Shown piece by piece: positions 1 through 7,671 of a stretch of DNA of 33,931 nt. The stretch spans positions 1-33,931 of the forward strand of contig JAVKSL010000024.1 of assembly GCA_039583695.1 (NCBI GenBank). Reading direction: 5' to 3'. Both the position numbers and the translations under genes were made by a program. This DNA is from JAVKSL01 sp039583695 (lineage in GTDB: Bacteria > Actinomycetota > Acidimicrobiia > Acidimicrobiales > JAJPHD01). Numbering within the stretch: position 1 is the first letter of the stretch; each line of letters begins with the position of its first letter. Under the pieces are notes generated by a model. The model was given only the letters and a program-made list of their open reading frames with translations. It was not told where the DNA came from and searched no databases.

Positions 1-2
1 CC

Positions 3-233
3 CTCTCAACCCTGCCCGATCAGCCCGAGCCCTTGCCGAGCCCGCCCAAGCCGGCTGCCCGGCGTGCCCGCCGCCCCGCTGCCCGGCCCGCTGAGGCGGT
101 GCCGGTCGAGCCAGCCGGGCCCGACCACGCCCAGACCGAGCCGGCCCCGGCCAAGCTCCCCGCCCGACGTACCCGCCGAGCCGCAGCTTCGGGCGCAGAC
201 TCCGCAGTTCCCCATTCGGACCAGCAGACCTGA
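3..233 (+). CDS. 3' end of an unidentified gene (Ala/Pro/Arg-rich tail), partial
   Basis: The frame is open from the left edge to a TGA at 231-233, so only the last ~76 codons of a gene are visible. They are low complexity, rich in Ala, Pro and Arg, with two similar basic blocks (ARRARRPAARPAE and PARRTRRAAASG). Such basic Ala/Pro tails occur on the C-termini of many actinobacterial nucleic-acid-binding proteins, but nothing here identifies the family. The next gene starts 8 bases after its stop, so the two are probably co-transcribed. It could be out-of-frame noise in GC-rich DNA; strong G/C at third positions and the tight spacing to the next gene favour a real tail. Confidence 0.45.
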   Translation, partial: LSTLPDQPEPLPSPPKPAARRARRPAARPAEAVPVEPAGPDHAQTEPAPAKLPARRTRRAAASGADSAVPHSDQQT

Positions 234-241
234 GGCAGACC

Positions 242-658
242 GTGCGCCCGGAGGACATCCTGCCCCACAGGGCGCCGTTCTTGCTGGTTGACGAGCTGCT
301 GGAAATTGTGCCAGGCGTCTCAGCAAGTGGACGGTGGCACCTAACCGGGGAGGAGGCCTTTTTTGAGGGTCATTTTCCCGGAGACCCGACCCTCCCCGGC
401 GTGCTCATGGTCGAGGCCCTGGCCCAGACGGCCGCAGCGGCGGTCCTGGCAGATTCACGCTTCGTCGGGACCCTGCCGTTGTTTGGTGGGATCGACCGGG
501 CCAGGTTCAGGCGTCGGGTGCTTCCTGGGGACACTCTTGACTTGGAGGTCACGCTCGGGCACCTTTCGGCGAGAGCTGGCAAGGGCCACGGTCGGGCTTG
601 CGTAGGTGGAGAGCTGGCCTGCGAGGCAGATCTGCTTTTTGTCCTGGCCCGCTGGTGA
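242..658 (+). CDS. fabZ: FabZ/FabA-type 3-hydroxyacyl-ACP dehydratase (hotdog fold)
   Basis: The protein has 138 residues, the usual size of FabZ, which removes water from 3-hydroxyacyl-ACP in fatty-acid elongation. It opens with ILPHRAPFLLVD (residues 6-17). The active-site helix region reads GHFPGDPTLPGVLMVEALAQ (residues 43-62), giving His44 and Glu58 as the catalytic pair expected for this family. GTG at 242 is the first start in frame and lies 8 bases after the previous stop. The symbol is by family resemblance. Related hotdog dehydratases act on other acyl substrates, and as no fatty-acid-synthesis gene is adjacent, the exact substrate is open. Confidence 0.8.
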   Translation: MRPEDILPHRAPFLLVDELLEIVPGVSASGRWHLTGEEAFFEGHFPGDPTLPGVLMVEALAQTAAAAVLADSRFVGTLPLFGGIDRARFRRRVLPGDTLDLEVTLGHLSARAGKGHGRACVGGELACEADLLFVLARW

Positions 659-674
659 AGCCCTAAGGACCTCT

Positions 675-1451
675 GTGCGCATAGCCACCTGGAACGTCAA
701 CTCGCTGAAGGCTCGGCTGGTCCGTGTGGAGGACTGGCTCGCGTATGCGCAACCCGACGTGCTCTGCCTCCAGGAGACCAAGATGGCCGATGCAGCGTTT
801 CCCTCCATGGCCTTCTCCGCGCTCGGCTACGAGTCGGCCCATCACGGCAACGGGCGGTGGAACGGGGTGGCGATCCTCAGCCGGGTTGGACTGGACGACC
901 CGAGCGCGGCATTCTTCGGGGAGGATGCATCGCAGGTCAACGAGGCCAGGATTGTCGCCGCAACCTGCGGCGGGGTGAGGATCAGCAGCGTCTATGTCCC
1001 CAACGGTCGCAGCGTCGGCAGCGAGCACTACGAGGCGAAGCTGGCCTGGCTGGCGGCGTTACGTGCTCAGCTGGAAGGGGCTTGTGATCCTGAGGGTCCG
1101 GTCGTTGTGTGCGGCGACTTCAATGTTGCGCCGGAGGATCGGGACGTGTGGAATCCCGCCAGCTTCGAGGGCGCCACGCATGTGAGCGCGCCCGAACGCG
1201 CTGCGCTCGCAGAGCTGGAAGCCTGGGGGCTGGTGGACGCCTTTCGTCTCCTCTACGACCAGGACCAGCTTTATTCCTGGTGGGATTACCGGGCGGGAGA
1301 CTTCCACCAGCACCGGGGAATGCGAATCGACCTGGTGCTGGTGACCCAGATCCTCGCCGACCGGGTGACCTACGCGCTAATCGACCGCTTCGCCCGCAAG
1401 GGCAAGCAGCCATCGGATCACGCCCCGGTGCTGGTGGATATAGACGTGTGA
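675..1451 (+). CDS. xth: Exodeoxyribonuclease III (AP endonuclease family)
   Basis: A 258-residue protein of the exonuclease/endonuclease/phosphatase fold. ExoIII cuts DNA at abasic sites and degrades 3' ends in base-excision repair. Visible motifs: IATWNVNSLKARL at the N-terminus (Asn7), CLQETK with metal-binding Glu34, VVCGDFNVAPED with Asp148 and Asn150, YSWWDYR, GMRIDLVLVT, and the terminal SDHAPV with Asp248-His249. Spacing matches the E. coli enzyme closely. The frame stays open upstream to 606, but GTG 675 is preferred because homology begins there and AAGGA (665-669) precedes it. It follows the FabZ-like gene by 16 bases and converges on the helicase gene with a single base between the stops. 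Confidence 0.92.
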   Translation: MRIATWNVNSLKARLVRVEDWLAYAQPDVLCLQETKMADAAFPSMAFSALGYESAHHGNGRWNGVAILSRVGLDDPSAAFFGEDASQVNEARIVAATCGGVRISSVYVPNGRSVGSEHYEAKLAWLAALRAQLEGACDPEGPVVVCGDFNVAPEDRDVWNPASFEGATHVSAPERAALAELEAWGLVDAFRLLYDQDQLYSWWDYRAGDFHQHRGMRIDLVLVTQILADRVTYALIDRFARKGKQPSDHAPVLVDIDV

Positions 1452-1452
1452 G

Positions 1453-3501
1453 CTACGCCGACTCCAGATGGTGATTGGCCAGCACGTCCAGGAGGTCGGA
1501 CCCGAAGCGGGCAGCCTTGACCGGACCAAGGCCGGGAAGGCGCGTCAACTCCTCCACGGTGAGGGGCATGGCGGCGGCTACGGCGGCGAGGGTTGAATCG
1601 TGCAGGATCACGTACGCGGGCACACCGGAGGTGCGAGCGGTGGCCAGGCGCCAGGATCGGAGTGCCTCCAAGACTTCGGGATCAGCCGCCCGCGCCAGCG
1701 AGATGGCCGGGCGCTCGCAAGTAGGAGAAGTTTGGCTGAGGTGGCGTCGAGCGGGCTCCAGCAGCTCCCCAACGTAAATGATCGAGTTGTGGGGACTTCC
1801 AGCCAGAGCCGCGCAAGCTGCTTCGATGGCCTCCAGATAGGGCGATGGAGCACGCCGGGCGGCGCGCGACCCAAAGCTGCGAGTCTTCGCCCAGGAGCAG
1901 TGGAGTTCGACCTCTGCGCGGGTGAGGGCCACGTACAAGAGACGCTGCTCCTCGGCCTGGGCCGCTGGCGTGCTGGCTTGGCCGATGGGAACCAGACCCT
2001 GTTCCAGCCCGGCCACGAAGACGGTCGGCCACTCGAGGCCCTTTGCCCGGTGGAACGTAGCCAGCTCGACCGCGTCGCGCTCTTGCTGGGCGCCCTCGGA
2101 GCCGAGCGTCACGGCCAGCCAGGCTCTGAACCCAGCCAGCGACCCAGGCGAGTCCAGCGAGCTGTACTCGCCTGCCAATCGCAACAGGTCGGCAAGGCCG
2201 GCGCCTAGACGATTCTCGTCCCCGGACTCCGCGGGAGATCCTTGCCGGACCGCGACCGACAGGTCAGCAAGGAACCTCCCGAAGGGCCGGGTGCCGTCGC
2301 GCAAGGCCTCCTGAACGACCGGCTGGGCAAGAAATCCCTCCCCACCTCGAACCCGATGGGGAATCCCGCAACGCTGCAGTGCCTCCTCGAGCAGCCCGAG
2401 CTGAGCATTGGTGCGCACAAGCACGGCCATGTGTGACCAGGCCCTCCCCGGGGCGTGAGCCAGCCGGAGGGCGCGTGCGATCCCGGCGGCTTCGGCGTGG
2501 TCGGTCTCGTAGGCCACCAGTGACGGGATCGGTCCATCGGGCCGGTTGGCCTTGAGCGTGGTGCCAGCAGGTTTGGACCTTCGGCCGTGGGTGAGCACGG
2601 CTGAAGCAACCGCCAGCACCTGGGGGGACGAGCGCCAGTTGTCGTCCAGGTGCACCACTGTGGTTTCAGGGTGTCGCCGCGGGAGGTTGGTCAGAGCGGT
2701 GGGGTCAGCCCCGTTCCACCCGTAGATGGCCTGCCTGGAATCCCCAACCACGCACAGGTCGGTTCGCTCCCCCAGCCAAGCCCTCAGCAGGCGCTCCTGA
2801 GACGGGTTGACGTCCTGGTACTCGTCCACGAACAGGTGGCGAAAGCGCCAGCGCTGACCAGCGGCGAACGACGGGTCGGATTCCAGGGCATTAGCGCAGG
2901 ACGACAGCAGGTCATCGAAGTCGATGAGCCCCCGCCTGGCCCTCTCGACCTCGTAGGCCGCGTAGAGGGAGGCAACCTCTGGTGTCGGCAGTGCTGGCTT
3001 GCGACCGGCATCGGCGGATGCGGCCGGATAGTCGGGGGGCAAGACCAGGCGAGCCTTGGCCCACTCGATCTCGCCAGCGATGTCGCCCAGCAGCCGGATC
3101 CCGCCAGCCCCATTCGGAGGGTTCCCGGAGGATTCCATGATCCGTCCCAGCAGGCCGGCCTTGCGCTCCAGCAAGGTGGGAGCGGCCTGGCCCCGATCTG
3201 CCCAGCGCTGGCGGAGCTGGGCGTAGGCGACGGAGTGAAAGGTCCCCGCGGCCACCTGGTCGCGCACGCCGAGGTCGGCCAACCTGCGCCGCAACTCACC
3301 AGCAGCCTTACGGGTGAAGGTGAGGGCGAGCACATGGGGGGCGTCTGCGCTGCCCTGGGCGATTCGCCAGGCCATGCGCCGGGTCAGGACCCGTGTCTTA
3401 CCTGAGCCTGGTCCTGCCAGTATGCACAGCGGCGCCGCGTCCACGCACACGGCGTGACGCTGGGCCGCGGTGAGACCGTCGAGCAGATTGGTGCCGTCCA
3501 C
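1453..3501 (-). CDS. uvrD2: UvrD2-like superfamily 1 DNA helicase with C-terminal HRDC domain
   Basis: A 682-residue 3'-5' helicase. Helicase motifs in order: Q-motif TAAQRHAV (11-18), Walker A AGPGSGKT (29-36), Ia LTFTRKAAGE (60-69), Walker B DEYQD (226-230), III VVGDSRQAIYGWNGAD (251 on), IV DDNWRSS, V FHRAKGLEW and VI LLYVALTRA. Residues ~605-682 form an HRDC domain ending in TRLPGLGPVKAARFG. HRDC on a UvrD core is the hallmark of actinobacterial UvrD2. The linker before HRDC has just one Cys (TSPTCERPA), so the four-Cys cluster described in mycobacterial UvrD2 is absent. Start GTG 3501 fits a possible TACGTT -10 box at 3515-3510 with no Shine-Dalgarno. Role: DNA unwinding in repair or replication. 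Confidence 0.88.
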   Translation of the reverse strand: MDGTNLLDGLTAAQRHAVCVDAAPLCILAGPGSGKTRVLTRRMAWRIAQGSADAPHVLALTFTRKAAGELRRRLADLGVRDQVAAGTFHSVAYAQLRQRWADRGQAAPTLLERKAGLLGRIMESSGNPPNGAGGIRLLGDIAGEIEWAKARLVLPPDYPAASADAGRKPALPTPEVASLYAAYEVERARRGLIDFDDLLSSCANALESDPSFAAGQRWRFRHLFVDEYQDVNPSQERLLRAWLGERTDLCVVGDSRQAIYGWNGADPTALTNLPRRHPETTVVHLDDNWRSSPQVLAVASAVLTHGRRSKPAGTTLKANRPDGPIPSLVAYETDHAEAAGIARALRLAHAPGRAWSHMAVLVRTNAQLGLLEEALQRCGIPHRVRGGEGFLAQPVVQEALRDGTRPFGRFLADLSVAVRQGSPAESGDENRLGAGLADLLRLAGEYSSLDSPGSLAGFRAWLAVTLGSEGAQQERDAVELATFHRAKGLEWPTVFVAGLEQGLVPIGQASTPAAQAEEQRLLYVALTRAEVELHCSWAKTRSFGSRAARRAPSPYLEAIEAACAALAGSPHNSIIYVGELLEPARRHLSQTSPTCERPAISLARAADPEVLEALRSWRLATARTSGVPAYVILHDSTLAAVAAAMPLTVEELTRLPGLGPVKAARFGSDLLDVLANHHLESA

Positions 3502-4009
3502 GCCCCTCGAACGTACTCAGTGGGTGTGACAAAGTGGTGGATGCTCGCGAACGGGCTGGTGGGGCGCCCGCTAACGCCCCTTTGTCGACAAATGACCCCG
3601 CCGAGATAGGTGAAGGCCGACGGTTGGAGTGGGCACGGCGGCTTGGCTCATCAGGGCATATTCCTCGACGGCTCAGGCCAAGCGATTGGGCATCGACAGC
3701 GCGTCCCGCACATTGATCGACTCGGCGCAGTTGCTGATGCCGACACCGCGGAGCTGGCTTTGGGTCGGCCCCGCGGTGCAGCACCACCTCGTTGGCGCTG
3801 CTCGGCAAGCGTGCCTTTCTGCGCTATGACTGGGATGACGTGGTCGAGCGAGATGCCCACGTAGCAACGGGCGTTGCGGGCGACCCATGGACGACCAGTT
3901 GCGGAGCCCGGGATGCTACCCTAACGAGGACGCGGGCGCAACGGTCGCTCGCTCCCTCCCCCGCGGGACGACAAGTGCGGGAATGTCCGGAAAGAAGGCT
4001 ACCGATCCC
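3502..4009. other. 508-base non-coding gap between divergent uvrD2 and rpsA
   Basis: No convincing gene on either strand: open frames here are short, mutually overlapping and lack recognisable motifs. The left end holds a putative uvrD2 promoter and the right end the rpsA promoter and leader. A minus-strand stretch around 3780-3880 encodes GISLDHVIPV, which resembles the core of an HNH nuclease motif, but the expected downstream zinc/HNH residues do not follow in any frame. It may be a decayed gene or chance. Confidence 0.6.
3917..3922 (+). promoter_or_regulatory. Putative -10 box of rpsA (TACCCT)
   Basis: TACCCT matches the actinobacterial TAnnnT -10 pattern. No convincing -35 is seen at the normal spacing. 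It would start a transcript near 3929, leaving an ~80-base leader before the S1 start at 4010. Confidence 0.4.
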
Positions 4010-5509
4010 ATGTCAGACCTCGACACCCACCCGTCTCCCAGCGCCTCCCGCGCGGAGGAGCCCATGGGGACCTTCGACCCAACGGGGCTTTACCATCCGC
4101 GCCAAGTGGTCGAGGACGACCTGGGGGATATGTCCCTCGCTGACGCGATCGACGGGACTATCGTCGAGTTCGACGACGGGGACATCGTGACGGGCACAGT
4201 GGTCAAGGTGGACAAGGACGAGGTCCTGTTGGACATCGGCTTCAAGTCCGAGGGTGTCATCCCGGCGCGCGAGCTGTCGATCCGCCACGATGTGGATCCC
4301 TCCGAGATCGTCACTCTCGGCGAGCGGATCGAGGCCTTGGTCCTGCAAAAGGAGGACAAGGAGGGACGGCTGGTCCTCTCGAAGAAGCGGGCGCAGTACG
4401 AGCGGGCGTGGGGAAGCATCGAGGCCGTCAAGGCGTCGGGGGGGATCGTCAAAGGTCCGGTCATCGAGGTGGTAAAGGGGGGCCTGATCCTGGACATCGG
4501 ATTGCGGGGATTCCTTCCAGCGTCGTTGGTGGAGCTGCGCAGGGTGCGAGATCTGATCCCGTATGTGGGACGGACCATCGAGGCCAAGATCATTGAGCTG
4601 GACAAGAACCGCAACAACGTGGTCCTGTCGCGCCGGGCCTGGTTGGAGGAGAACCAGCGAGAGCAGCGGGAGGAGTTCCTGGTCAACCTCAAGCCGGGTG
4701 AGGTTCGCAAGGGCACGGTCTCCTCGGTGGTCAACTTTGGGGTGTTCGTGGACCTGGGTGGCATGGACGGGCTGGTGCACGTGTCGGAGCTGTCCTGGAA
4801 GCACGTCGATCACCCGGCGTCGGTGGTAGCGGTGGGTGACGAGATCGACGTGCTGGTCTTGGACGTGGACTTGGACAAGGAGCGCATCAGCCTGTCGCTC
4901 AAGGCCACCCAGACCGATCCCTGGCAGGAGTTTGCCAATGCTCACCGGGTGGGGGAGCTGGTCTACGGTCGGGTCACCAAGCTGGTTCCGTTCGGCTCCT
5001 TCGTCCAGGTGGGCCAAGGCATCGAGGGGCTGGTGCACATCTCGGAGATGGCCACCCACCATGTCGATCTTCCTGAGCAGGTGGTCAGCCCTGGTGAGGA
5101 GCTTTGGGTCAAGATCATCGACATCGATCTCAGCCGGAGACGCATCAGCCTGTCGATCAAGCAGGCCGCGGAGGGCGGAGAGGTGGCCGCCGAGTATCGC
5201 GAGGCGTTCGGTGCGCACGCATACGACGAGCATGGCAACTACATAGGTGGGTTCGACTACGCCACAGTGGCCGCCGAGTTCACCCCCGAGACCGAGGCGC
5301 AGGCAGCCTGGGCGGCGGAATACCTGGCTGGGACAACCGAGGCCGCCGAGCGGGCGGGCGGCGAGGCAGGCGGGGACGCCGACCCGGCTCCTGCTGCTGC
5401 CGCCGCCGACCCGGCTCCTGCTGCCGCCGCCGCCGCCGACCCGGCTCCTGCCGCTGCCGACCCCGCTCCCGCCGGGGCGGAGCCTGCTGCAGTGGGGAAC
5501 GAGACCTAG
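4010..5509 (+). CDS. rpsA: 30S ribosomal protein S1
   Basis: Ribosomal protein S1 binds mRNA and helps load it onto the 30S subunit. Four S1 RNA-binding repeats are visible: ~56-127 (starts DGDIVTGTVVKVDKDEVLLDIG), ~143-208 (GGLILDIGLRGFLPASLVELRRV), ~230-298 (GTVSSVVNFGVFVDLGGMDGLVHVSE) and ~315-384 (VPFGSFVQVGQGIEGLVHISEM). Four repeats and 499 residues agree with actinobacterial S1. The tail (~390-499) ends in DPAPAA repeats. ATG 4010 is chosen because GAAGG (3994-3998) lies 11 bases upstream and the protein then has the usual acidic N-terminus. ATG 3983 and ATG 4064 are in-frame alternatives. It is followed after 33 bases by coaE, an order shared with mycobacteria. Confidence 0.95.
   Translation: MSDLDTHPSPSASRAEEPMGTFDPTGLYHPRQVVEDDLGDMSLADAIDGTIVEFDDGDIVTGTVVKVDKDEVLLDIGFKSEGVIPARELSIRHDVDPSEIVTLGERIEALVLQKEDKEGRLVLSKKRAQYERAWGSIEAVKASGGIVKGPVIEVVKGGLILDIGLRGFLPASLVELRRVRDLIPYVGRTIEAKIIELDKNRNNVVLSRRAWLEENQREQREEFLVNLKPGEVRKGTVSSVVNFGVFVDLGGMDGLVHVSELSWKHVDHPASVVAVGDEIDVLVLDVDLDKERISLSLKATQTDPWQEFANAHRVGELVYGRVTKLVPFGSFVQVGQGIEGLVHISEMATHHVDLPEQVVSPGEELWVKIIDIDLSRRRISLSIKQAAEGGEVAAEYREAFGAHAYDEHGNYIGGFDYATVAAEFTPETEAQAAWAAEYLAGTTEAAERAGGEAGGDADPAPAAAAADPAPAAAAAADPAPAAADPAPAGAEPAAVGNET
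5378..5485 (+). repeat. In-gene repeat encoding DPAP(A)n units at the S1 C-terminus
   Basis: Four imperfect copies of a GAC-CCG-GCT-CCT-GCT core separated by GCC/GCT runs of different length encode DPAPAAAAA, DPAPAAAAAA, DPAPAAA and DPAPAGA. Every length change is a multiple of three, so the frame is kept. It looks like an expandable, disordered tail. Confidence 0.8.
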
Positions 5510-5542
5510 GGCGAGCCAGGTCTCCGGCTCCCGGGCCGCGGT

Positions 5543-6151
5543 ATGACCACGGTCGGGCTCACCGGGGGCATCGGTTCGGGCAAATCGGCGGTATCAAAGC
5601 TGCTAGCAGGGCGAGGAGCGTTGGTGATCGATGCCGACGCCATCGCACGAGAGGTCATGGCGCCCGGTGGAGCCGCTTATCAGGGTGTTGTCGACCGGTT
5701 TGGGCGAGGCGTCCAGAGGCCCGACCGGACCCTTGACCGGACTCGCCTGGCAGACCTCGTCTTCGCCGACCCGGTCGCGATGGCTGAGCTCAACGAGATC
5801 ACCCATCCGGCGGTGCGAGAGGTGATGCTGGCCAGGTGGGCCGCCGAGCCCCGGGACCGGCTGGTCGTGCTCGACATCCCGCTTTTGGCGGAGGGAGGAC
5901 GGGATCGCTGGCCGCTCGACGGGGTGATGGTGGTGGACGCTCCGGTGGAGGTGGTGCTCGAGCGCCTGGTGACGCTTCGGGGGATGGATGCAGCCTCCGC
6001 CCGGGCGCGCATCGCCGCCCAGGTCAGCAGGGAGGAGCGGCTGAGCCTCGCTGACATTGTGATCGACAACTCTGGCGATCTGGTCCAGCTGTCGATGGAG
6101 GTGGACCGGGCCTGGACCTGGATCCGCGGGCTTCGCCCAAAATCTCTTTAG
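5543..6151 (+). CDS. coaE: Dephospho-CoA kinase
   Basis: A 202-residue P-loop kinase that performs the last step of coenzyme A synthesis, phosphorylating the ribose 3'-OH of dephospho-CoA. It begins MTTVGLTGGIGSGKS, with the Walker A loop at residues 8-15. VIDADAIAREV (29-39) is the conserved Asp-Ala-Asp substrate segment, and LDIPLLAEGG and VDAPVEVVLERL follow in the normal order. Length is typical of a stand-alone CoaE, without the extra C-terminal GrpB-like domain that mycobacterial CoaE carries. ATG 5543 is the only start giving an intact P-loop. It lies 33 bases downstream of rpsA and is presumably expressed from its transcript. Confidence 0.93.
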   Translation: MTTVGLTGGIGSGKSAVSKLLAGRGALVIDADAIAREVMAPGGAAYQGVVDRFGRGVQRPDRTLDRTRLADLVFADPVAMAELNEITHPAVREVMLARWAAEPRDRLVVLDIPLLAEGGRDRWPLDGVMVVDAPVEVVLERLVTLRGMDAASARARIAAQVSREERLSLADIVIDNSGDLVQLSMEVDRAWTWIRGLRPKSL

Positions 6152-6214
6152 TAGGGCGAACCGGATTACCAGCTCAGGAGTCTGATATGCCACAACGATG
6201 CGAAGGGAAGCTCC

Positions 6215-6985
6215 ATGAGCGCCAGACGATTTTCGAAGACCAGCTACGTGATGGGAGGGGCAGCGCTCAGTCTTGTCCTGGCTGGCGGGGCAGGGGCAGG
6301 GATCACGGCATTGGTGTTGGCGCCCGGGGCGGCGGCGACCGCATCGGCCGGCGCGTGCTCGGGCCGTCCCACCGTGACCGCGACCGGCGCGGGCACGGCC
6401 AACGGGACTCCCGACCTGTTGACCATGCAGATCGGGGTGCAGACCAGCTCATCCAGCGCGAGCGCGGCCCTGGCGGCCAATAATCAAAAGGCGCACTCAC
6501 TCATAACCACGCTGGAGCAGGGGGGTGTCAAGGCCAGCGACATCCAGACCTCCAACCTGTCCATCAGCCCCAGCTACGACAGCGCCAACACGATCACCGG
6601 CTACCAGGTGGAGGACGACCTCACGGTTCGGGTTCACCAGATCGCCTCCGCTGGCTCGCTCATCGACCGCGCGGCGGCCAAGCTCGGAGACGCAGTGAGG
6701 TTCAACGGTCTGGCTTTCTCGGTCAGCGACCCGAGCGGACCCTCGGCTGCGGCGAGGGCTAGCGCGGTGAGCGTGGCGGTGGCCGAGGCCAGGGGCATGG
6801 CGGTTGCGGCTGGCTCGAGTCTGGGCGCGCTGTGCTCGATCTCCGACGCTGGTAGCTCCTCACCCCAGCCCATCGAGGGGACCCCACTGTACGCGGCTGG
6901 CTTACCTGCTCATGTCGTCATGCCCGTCCAGCCGGGGAACCAGCAGTTCAGCGCACAGGTGACGGTCAAGTATCAGCTCGGGTAG
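6215..6985 (+). CDS. SIMPL-domain (DUF541) exported protein
   Basis: A 256-residue protein. Residues ~10-40 form a hydrophobic Ala/Gly/Val segment after a short basic N-terminus, consistent with a signal peptide or membrane anchor. The rest matches the SIMPL (DUF541) family: VTATGAGTANGTPDLLTMQIGVQT, then an Ala/Asn-rich helix (AALAANNQKAHSLITTLEQGGVKASDIQTSNLSISPSYD), TGYQVEDDLTVRV, and a C-terminal FSAQVTVKYQLG strand. Members are periplasmic or outer-surface proteins with poorly defined, stress-linked roles. ATG 6215 is preceded by GAAGGGAAG at 6200-6208, a good ribosome-binding site. Its function here cannot be told from the sequence. Confidence 0.8.
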   Translation: MSARRFSKTSYVMGGAALSLVLAGGAGAGITALVLAPGAAATASAGACSGRPTVTATGAGTANGTPDLLTMQIGVQTSSSSASAALAANNQKAHSLITTLEQGGVKASDIQTSNLSISPSYDSANTITGYQVEDDLTVRVHQIASAGSLIDRAAAKLGDAVRFNGLAFSVSDPSGPSAAARASAVSVAVAEARGMAVAAGSSLGALCSISDAGSSSPQPIEGTPLYAAGLPAHVVMPVQPGNQQFSAQVTVKYQLG

Positions 6986-6996
6986 CTGTGGGGGCG

Positions 6997-7002
6997 TAGC
7001 CT
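6997..7002 (+). promoter_or_regulatory. -10 box (TAGCCT) of a leaderless DUF1003 transcript
   Basis: TAGCCT ends six bases before ATG 7009 and there is no Shine-Dalgarno, so transcription would begin at or next to the start codon. Confidence 0.5.
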
Positions 7003-7008
7003 TAGCCG

Positions 7009-7542
7009 ATGGCTGACGACACATTGAACGACACAGGATCAGGCGAGCAGGCTGAGATCGAGCCGGCACAACCTTCCGAGCCGGCAGGCGCACACGCCTT
7101 CCGGTACCTTCCTCACCCACACATCGCCCGGCGCAAGCTGGAGGGTCCGGTCAAAGTTGCCGACCAGCTACCACGGGGCAACGCGGTGAGCCGCTTCAAT
7201 GCCGCATTCGCGGTGAGAATCACCAACGCGGTCGGCTCCATGTGGTGTGCCTACATCTTTGCTGCTATCGCCTTCGTGGGGTTGCCCGGGGCGATCAAGG
7301 ACGGGACGCTGGGCATCGTTCAGTGGATCGCGCAGACCTTCCTGCAGCTCGTGCTGCTGTCGATCATCATCGTGGGCCAGAACGTTCAGGCTGCGGCGTC
7401 GGACAAGCGGGCCGAGAGCACCTACCAGGACGCGGAGGCGGTCCTGCACGAGGCCATCCAGATCCAGGCCCACCTGCTGGCCCAGGACGAGAGCCTCGAG
7501 GGCTTGATGGCGCTAGTCGTGGCGATGAAGGCCGAGCCTTGA
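7009..7542 (+). CDS. DUF1003 family membrane protein
   Basis: A 177-residue protein. Residues 1-60 are a hydrophilic, probably cytoplasmic region; two hydrophobic segments follow at ~75-95 (around SMWCAYIFAAIAFVGLP) and ~105-125 (WIAQTFLQLVLLSIIIVGQN). After that comes the family-typical polar helix AASDKRAESTYQDAEAVLHEA. This order of two membrane helices followed by an N-Q-A-A-SDKRAE-like stretch defines DUF1003. The function is unknown. ATG 7009 is likely read from a leaderless transcript. The last four codons and the stop are the first copy of a 16-bp tandem repeat that continues past the gene. Confidence 0.8.
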   Translation: MADDTLNDTGSGEQAEIEPAQPSEPAGAHAFRYLPHPHIARRKLEGPVKVADQLPRGNAVSRFNAAFAVRITNAVGSMWCAYIFAAIAFVGLPGAIKDGTLGIVQWIAQTFLQLVLLSIIIVGQNVQAAASDKRAESTYQDAEAVLHEAIQIQAHLLAQDESLEGLMALVVAMKAEP

Positions 7543-7594
7543 AGCGGCCGAGCCTTGAAGCGGCCGAGCCCTGAAGCGGCCGAGCCCTGAAGCG
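7531..7594 (+). repeat. Four 16-bp tandem repeats beginning inside the DUF1003 stop region
   Basis: Unit GCCGAGCC(T/C)TGAAGCG occurs four times head to tail: 7531-7546, 7547-7562, 7563-7578 and 7579-7594. The first two copies are identical and the last two carry C instead of T at the ninth base. The first copy encodes the final AEP and the TGA stop, so the gene's terminus itself was the duplicated unit. Confidence 0.9.
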
Positions 7595-7597
7595 ATC

Positions 7598-7614
7598 GCG
7601 CTCAGAGCGCTTTT
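7598..7614 (+). terminator. Short GC hairpin followed by TTTT
   Basis: GCGCT (7598-7602) pairs with AGCGC (7606-7610) over a CAG loop and is followed directly by TTTT. It is a modest intrinsic terminator for the rightward SIMPL/DUF1003 transcript. Confidence 0.45.
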
Positions 7615-7626
7615 CGGTGCATAACT

Positions 7627-7660
7627 GCAATCGCTTCGGTGGTTCGCCCGAAGCGATTGC
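7627..7660. terminator. Perfect 13-bp inverted repeat between convergent genes
   Basis: GCAATCGCTTCGG (7627-7639) and CCGAAGCGATTGC (7648-7660) form a 13-bp perfect stem with an 8-base loop. It sits 12 bases beyond the stop of the leftward gene and after the rightward DUF1003 gene, as expected for a bidirectional terminator. No U-run follows on either side, which is common in GC-rich actinobacteria. Confidence 0.6.
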
Positions 7661-7671
7661 CCTCAGAGACC

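Noticed and set aside
3651..3910. Minus-strand HNH-nuclease-like peptide (CYVGISLDHVIPV)
   Set aside because: Only the D-H-V-I-P core matches. The upstream CxxC and the downstream N/H residues are missing in all frames, and there is no start signal.
4013..5233. 406-codon antisense ORF opposite rpsA
   Set aside because: A mirror of strong codon bias in rpsA; no motifs, and the sense protein is unmistakable S1.
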